Shown: piece by piece, positions 60,671 through 64,000 of the stretch
Numbering within the stretch: position 1 is the first letter of the stretch
How the letters are laid out: each line of letters starts with the position of its first letter
Translations under genes and position numbers: made by a program
Source: Candidatus Thermoflexus tengchongensis
Lineage (GTDB): Bacteria; Chloroflexota; Anaerolineae; Thermoflexales; Thermoflexaceae
Direction of reading: 5' to 3'
Length of the DNA stretch: 64,000 bases
Assembly: GCA_016842085.1 (NCBI GenBank)
Contig: JAEVEX010000049.1
Coordinates: 1-64,000 of the forward strand
The notes under the pieces: model-generated
What the model was told of the DNA's origin: nothing
Database searches by the model: none
Seen by the model: the letters and a program-made list of their open reading frames with translations, nothing else

Positions 60671-63600
60671 ATGCCGGACCTGGATCCGTTAATCACAGAG
60701 TATGCCAGAAGGCTGGAGCATCAGTTGCAAGAGCTACTCCCCCGCAAGCCGGTGGAGAAAGAGCTTCAGGAATCTCTGGATCACCTCCTGAATGAGTTTT
60801 GCGGGGAGGCAGGTCTGAACCCTCTTGCCCGCCAGGAGTATTCCCTCGCCACCGGGCGCGCCGACGCGATCTTCAACCGGATGGTGATTGAATATAAACA
60901 GCCCGGGCGTCTTTCCGAGCGTCTCTCCCATGAGCCGACCCGCCAGGCAGTGGAGCAGGCGAAACGCTACATCAAGGAGCTGGCCCGGCAGCAGCGGCTG
61001 GAGAGTGGCCGTCTGGCCGGGATCGTCCTGGATGGTCGGTATATCATCTTCATCCGCTATACGGCAGGACGCTTTGCGGAAGAGCCTCCTGCGCCAATTC
61101 GCCGCGAATCCCTCGAGCGGATGCTCCGCTGGCTGGCCGGCCTGGCCTCCGGGATCGCGCTGACGGCGGAAAATCTCACCCAGGATTTCTCGATCGAGCA
61201 GCTGCGCACCCAGAAGGTCCTGCGGGCCCTTATGGAGGGCCAGAGGCAGGTGTTCAATCAGGACCCGAGGGGGATTGTGCGCTCTCTGTTCGAGCAGTGG
61301 CGGCTTTTCTTCAGCGAATCTATCGATTACACGGAGGCCCTGGAGGGGCGCAAGCTGGAGCCCCTCCGCAGGTGGATCCGGCAGGCAGGTCTGAACATCG
61401 ACTCGCCCGAAGAAGCGGAGCGGTTTTTCTTCGCCCTGCACACTTACTTTGCCCTGCTGGTGAAGCTTCTTGCCTGGCTGACCCTCTCCCGTCATCTGGC
61501 GGTCAGGCTGGGCGCCCCCTCCTTCGGCGAGCTGGTCCGCGCCGACAGCGAAACCCTGCGCCGCCGCCTGACGGAGATGGAGTCCGGCGGGATCTTCCGG
61601 GCCTATGGCATCACCAACCTCCTGGAGGGCGATTTCTTCGCCTGGTATCTTCATGCATGGAACGAGCGCATCGAGAGTGCCCTCCGGGATCTCCTCCAGC
61701 GTCTGGACGAATATGACCCGGCCACCCTGGCGATCCTCCCGGAGGAGAGCCGGGATCTCTTCAAGAAGCTGTATCACTACCTCCTGCCCCGGGAGATCCG
61801 GCACAACCTGGGGGAGTATTACACGCCGGACTGGCTGGCCCAGCGGTTGCTCCATCAGGTGGACAGCGAATTCTTCGCCGCTGACCCGCGGCGCAACGAG
61901 AAGCGGCTGCGGGAGAAGTTGCTCAGCACGCGCTGGCTGGATCCGGCATGCGGCTCCGGCACCTTTCTGGTGCTGATCCTCGGCCGGATGCGGGAGCTGG
62001 GGCAGGAGCTGATGATCCGGGAATCCGATCTGCTTCAGGCCATGCTGCGCAACGTTGTGGGCTTCGATCTGAACCCCCTGGCGGTGACCACCGCCCGTGT
62101 CAACTATCTCCTGGCCATCGCCGATCTGCTGCCCTACCGCAGGGAGAGCATCACGCTGCCGGTCTACCTGGCGGATTCCATCCGCACCCCGGCCATCGGC
62201 GAGACCCTGGAGACGGCGGACGCTTATGAGTTCCCGACGGCAGTTGGCTCCTTTCTGGTGCCGGCAGCGCTCTGTCGGCCGGAGCGCTTCGATCGCTTCT
62301 GCGACATGCTGGAGGAAAGCATCCGGGCGGGGCTCTCCCCGGAGAGTTTCATGAGGCGGATCGAGGCCGAGCTCCACCTCCTGCCTCCGGAGTGGACAGA
62401 GAAGGACGTCCGCCGGACACGGGAGCTTTACGAGAAGGCGGTGGATCTTCACCGCAACGGCCTGAACGGGCTCTGGGCACGTCTGTTAAAGAACAACTTC
62501 GCTCCCCTCACCGTGGGACGGTTCGATTACGTTGTGGGCAATCCTCCATGGGTGAACTGGGAGCATTTGCCCAACGGGTATCGGGAGAGCATCGCGGACC
62601 TCTGGCGGAAGATGAGCGCGGGAGGGCCTGTCTACCTGGGCAAGAAGTGGGACATCTCGTTGCTCATGACCCAGGTGGCCCTTGCCAATCTGTTGAAGAA
62701 TGGCGGACGGTTGGGTTTCGTGATCACCCAATCGGCCTTCAAAACCAACCTCGGGGGGCGGGACTTTCGAAAATTCCAGCTTCCGGATGGGACGCCGATC
62801 CGCGTTGTGCATGTGGATGACATGGTCTCGTTGCAGCCTTTCGAAGGAGCCTCCAACCGGACTGCTGTGATGGTGCTGGAAAAGGGCAAGCCCACCCGCT
62901 ACCCTGTGCCTTACACCATCTGGCGGAAAGCGCGGGGGGCCCGCTTCACCTATGATAGCACCCTGGCAGAGGTGATGCGCGCTACCCGGCGCCTGAATTT
63001 CGCCGCCGAGCCTGTTAACCCCAGCGATCCGACCTCCCCATGGCTCACGGCCCGGCGGACGGCTCTTAAAGCCCTCCGCAAGGTGCTGGGAAAGTCCGAT
63101 TACGAAGCACACGAGGGCGTTAACACCGGCGGGGCCAACGCCGTCTACTGGGTGGATATCGTCGACGAGCGCCCCGATGGGCTGATGGTGGTGCGCAACA
63201 TCACCGAGGGCGCGAAAGTGAAGGTGGACGAGGTCATCGAGCCGATTGAACCCGACCTGCTCTATCCGCTCCTGCGGGGGCGGGATGTCCAGCGGTGGCA
63301 GGCGAAGCCGTCGGCCTGGATCATCATGACCTACCTCGAAACCGGCGAAGGGCCCCGCATCATCGAGCTTTCGGAGATGGAATACCGTTACCCCCGGGTT
63401 CTGGCTTACTTCCGGCAATTTGAGTCCGTCCTTAAACGCCGAACTCACTACAGGCACTACTTCCAGCCATCAGGCAAACCCTTCTACGCCATGATGCCTA
63501 TGCCAGGCTCCTTCGCCCCGTGGAAGGTGGTGTGGCGGGAGGTGGCGCACACCCTTGATGCCGCTGTTGCTTCGCCTTTGGAGGGCAAGCCTGCCGTGCC

Positions 63601-63988
63601 GGCTCATACCCTTGTTCTCATTGGGTGTAAGAGCAAAGAAGAAGCCCATTACCTCTGCGCAGCGCTGAACTCTGCGCCAGCCCGCCTTGGGGTTCAAGCC
63701 TATATCGTGCTCCATCCCGATCCCCATATCCTGGAGCACATCCGCATTCCCCGCTATGATCCGAAGGACCCGGTGCATCGGCGGCTGGCGGAGTTATCCG
63801 TGGAGGCGCACCGGGCAGCGAAGGCGGGGGACAGGAAGCGCCTGGAGCGAATCGAGGCCGAAATCGATCGGGCCGCCGCGCGGCTCTGGGGGCTTACCCG
63901 GGAGGAGCTGGCGGAGATCCAGCGGAGCCTCGCCGAGCTTCGGGAAGCCACGGCTGAGGCAGAGGAGGAGAGGGAGGAACGCGGATGA
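60671..63988 (+). CDS. Type IIG-like restriction endonuclease/adenine methyltransferase
   Basis: In this 1105-residue protein, residues about 40-85 hold a PD-(D/E)xK nuclease signature (ATGRADAIF then VIEYKQPG). A helical spacer follows. The N6-adenine methyltransferase core has REIRHNLGEYYTPDWLAQRLL, WLDPACGSGTFLVLILGRM (motif I), VVGFDLNPLAV and VVGNPPWVNWE (motif IV NPPW). The C-terminal region has TaqI-like target recognition features (LYPLLRGRDVQRW, LGCK-like VLIGCKSKEEAHYLCAALNS) and a coiled-coil tail. The ATG at 60671 follows GGAGGG; a TTG six codons earlier is possible. Its TGA overlaps the next ATG. It could also be the methylase of a multi-gene defence system. Confidence 0.85.
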   Translation: MPDLDPLITEYARRLEHQLQELLPRKPVEKELQESLDHLLNEFCGEAGLNPLARQEYSLATGRADAIFNRMVIEYKQPGRLSERLSHEPTRQAVEQAKRYIKELARQQRLESGRLAGIVLDGRYIIFIRYTAGRFAEEPPAPIRRESLERMLRWLAGLASGIALTAENLTQDFSIEQLRTQKVLRALMEGQRQVFNQDPRGIVRSLFEQWRLFFSESIDYTEALEGRKLEPLRRWIRQAGLNIDSPEEAERFFFALHTYFALLVKLLAWLTLSRHLAVRLGAPSFGELVRADSETLRRRLTEMESGGIFRAYGITNLLEGDFFAWYLHAWNERIESALRDLLQRLDEYDPATLAILPEESRDLFKKLYHYLLPREIRHNLGEYYTPDWLAQRLLHQVDSEFFAADPRRNEKRLREKLLSTRWLDPACGSGTFLVLILGRMRELGQELMIRESDLLQAMLRNVVGFDLNPLAVTTARVNYLLAIADLLPYRRESITLPVYLADSIRTPAIGETLETADAYEFPTAVGSFLVPAALCRPERFDRFCDMLEESIRAGLSPESFMRRIEAELHLLPPEWTEKDVRRTRELYEKAVDLHRNGLNGLWARLLKNNFAPLTVGRFDYVVGNPPWVNWEHLPNGYRESIADLWRKMSAGGPVYLGKKWDISLLMTQVALANLLKNGGRLGFVITQSAFKTNLGGRDFRKFQLPDGTPIRVVHVDDMVSLQPFEGASNRTAVMVLEKGKPTRYPVPYTIWRKARGARFTYDSTLAEVMRATRRLNFAAEPVNPSDPTSPWLTARRTALKALRKVLGKSDYEAHEGVNTGGANAVYWVDIVDERPDGLMVVRNITEGAKVKVDEVIEPIEPDLLYPLLRGRDVQRWQAKPSAWIIMTYLETGEGPRIIELSEMEYRYPRVLAYFRQFESVLKRRTHYRHYFQPSGKPFYAMMPMPGSFAPWKVVWREVAHTLDAAVASPLEGKPAVPAHTLVLIGCKSKEEAHYLCAALNSAPARLGVQAYIVLHPDPHILEHIRIPRYDPKDPVHRRLAELSVEAHRAAKAGDRKRLERIEAEIDRAAARLWGLTREELAEIQRSLAELREATAEAEEEREERG

Positions 63989-64000
63989 ACGCCCTTCAGG
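63985..64000 (+). CDS. Start of the next gene (3' truncated by window)
   Basis: ATG at 63985 overlaps the TGA of the methyltransferase (ATGA) and follows GGGAGGAACGCGG. Only MNALQ is readable. Tight coupling suggests a partner of the restriction-modification enzyme, identity unknown. Confidence 0.6.

Overview
The window is GC-rich bacterial DNA, densely coded on both strands. It most resembles a thermophilic Chloroflexota (Thermoflexus- or Anaerolineae-like). That is an inference from gene content: an RpaB/MtrA-type response regulator, a double-length ThyX-like protein, Flp-type pilin, type 2 isopentenyl-diphosphate isomerase, XPB/Ssl2-like helicase-associated protein, many GT39/GT87/PIG-V membrane glycosyltransferases and no outer-membrane genes. 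No rRNA gene is present to settle the taxonomy.

Layout. 0-11.3 kb: a glycan locus of polyprenol-sugar-dependent membrane glycosyltransferases (two GT87-like, one GT39-like, one PIG-V-like), a GT2 polyprenyl-phosphate sugar synthase and a GT4. It also holds two broken genes: a truncated mannosyltransferase and a methyltransferase with a one-base frameshift. It ends with a DUF362 protein and a squalene-cyclase-like toroid protein. 11.3-12.3 kb: one intact and one decayed Flp pilin. 12.3-15.0 kb: udk, GT4, uppP. 15.1-17.2 kb: Roadblock, V4R and response regulator genes. 17.3-25.4 kb: zinc-ribbon protein, PIG-L deacetylase and beta-carbonic anhydrase; a Tat-lipoprotein PBP2-like transpeptidase; a degenerate tyrosine recombinase; YgiT-like, deoC, signal peptidase I and an RNA m5C methyltransferase. 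25.6-33.8 kb: an XPB-like domain protein, then a Ser/Thr kinase (8-blade PQQ propeller), PP2C, DnaJ-VWA fusion and zinc-ribbon/FHA genes in overlapping order, then a small unknown protein and an OmpR-class regulator. 33.9-34.2 kb: tRNA-Pro, tRNA-Gly and tRNA-Met. 34.3-45.4 kb: acyl-CoA ligase, a strikingly AT-rich foreign GT39 gene, aldo/keto reductase, DinB, pyrimidine phosphorylase, double ThyX, M20 peptidase and ferredoxin. 45.7-50.6 kb: queG, polyprenyl synthase, a 0.8 kb array of nested hairpin repeats, IDI-2 and acyl carrier protein. 50.7-60.5 kb: hutU and hutI on the plus strand, flanking a minus-strand exopolysaccharide operon. 60.7-64.0 kb: a type IIG-like restriction-methyltransferase whose partner gene starts at the window edge.

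Two gene groups stand out. First, 58.9 to 52.4 kb (minus strand) encodes a GGDEF response regulator, a BcsB-like subunit, a GT2 synthase and a polytopic membrane protein. The synthase carries an N-terminal MshEN domain with two 24-residue c-di-GMP-binding motifs separated by exactly five residues. This suggests an exopolysaccharide synthase gated by c-di-GMP through MshEN rather than PilZ. Second, 27.8-32.7 kb encodes a self-contained kinase, phosphatase, VWA and FHA phospho-signalling module built around a cytoplasmic propeller kinase and a DnaJ-VWA fusion.

All coordinates, motif positions and stem pairings were read by eye. No database search, folding or promoter software was run.
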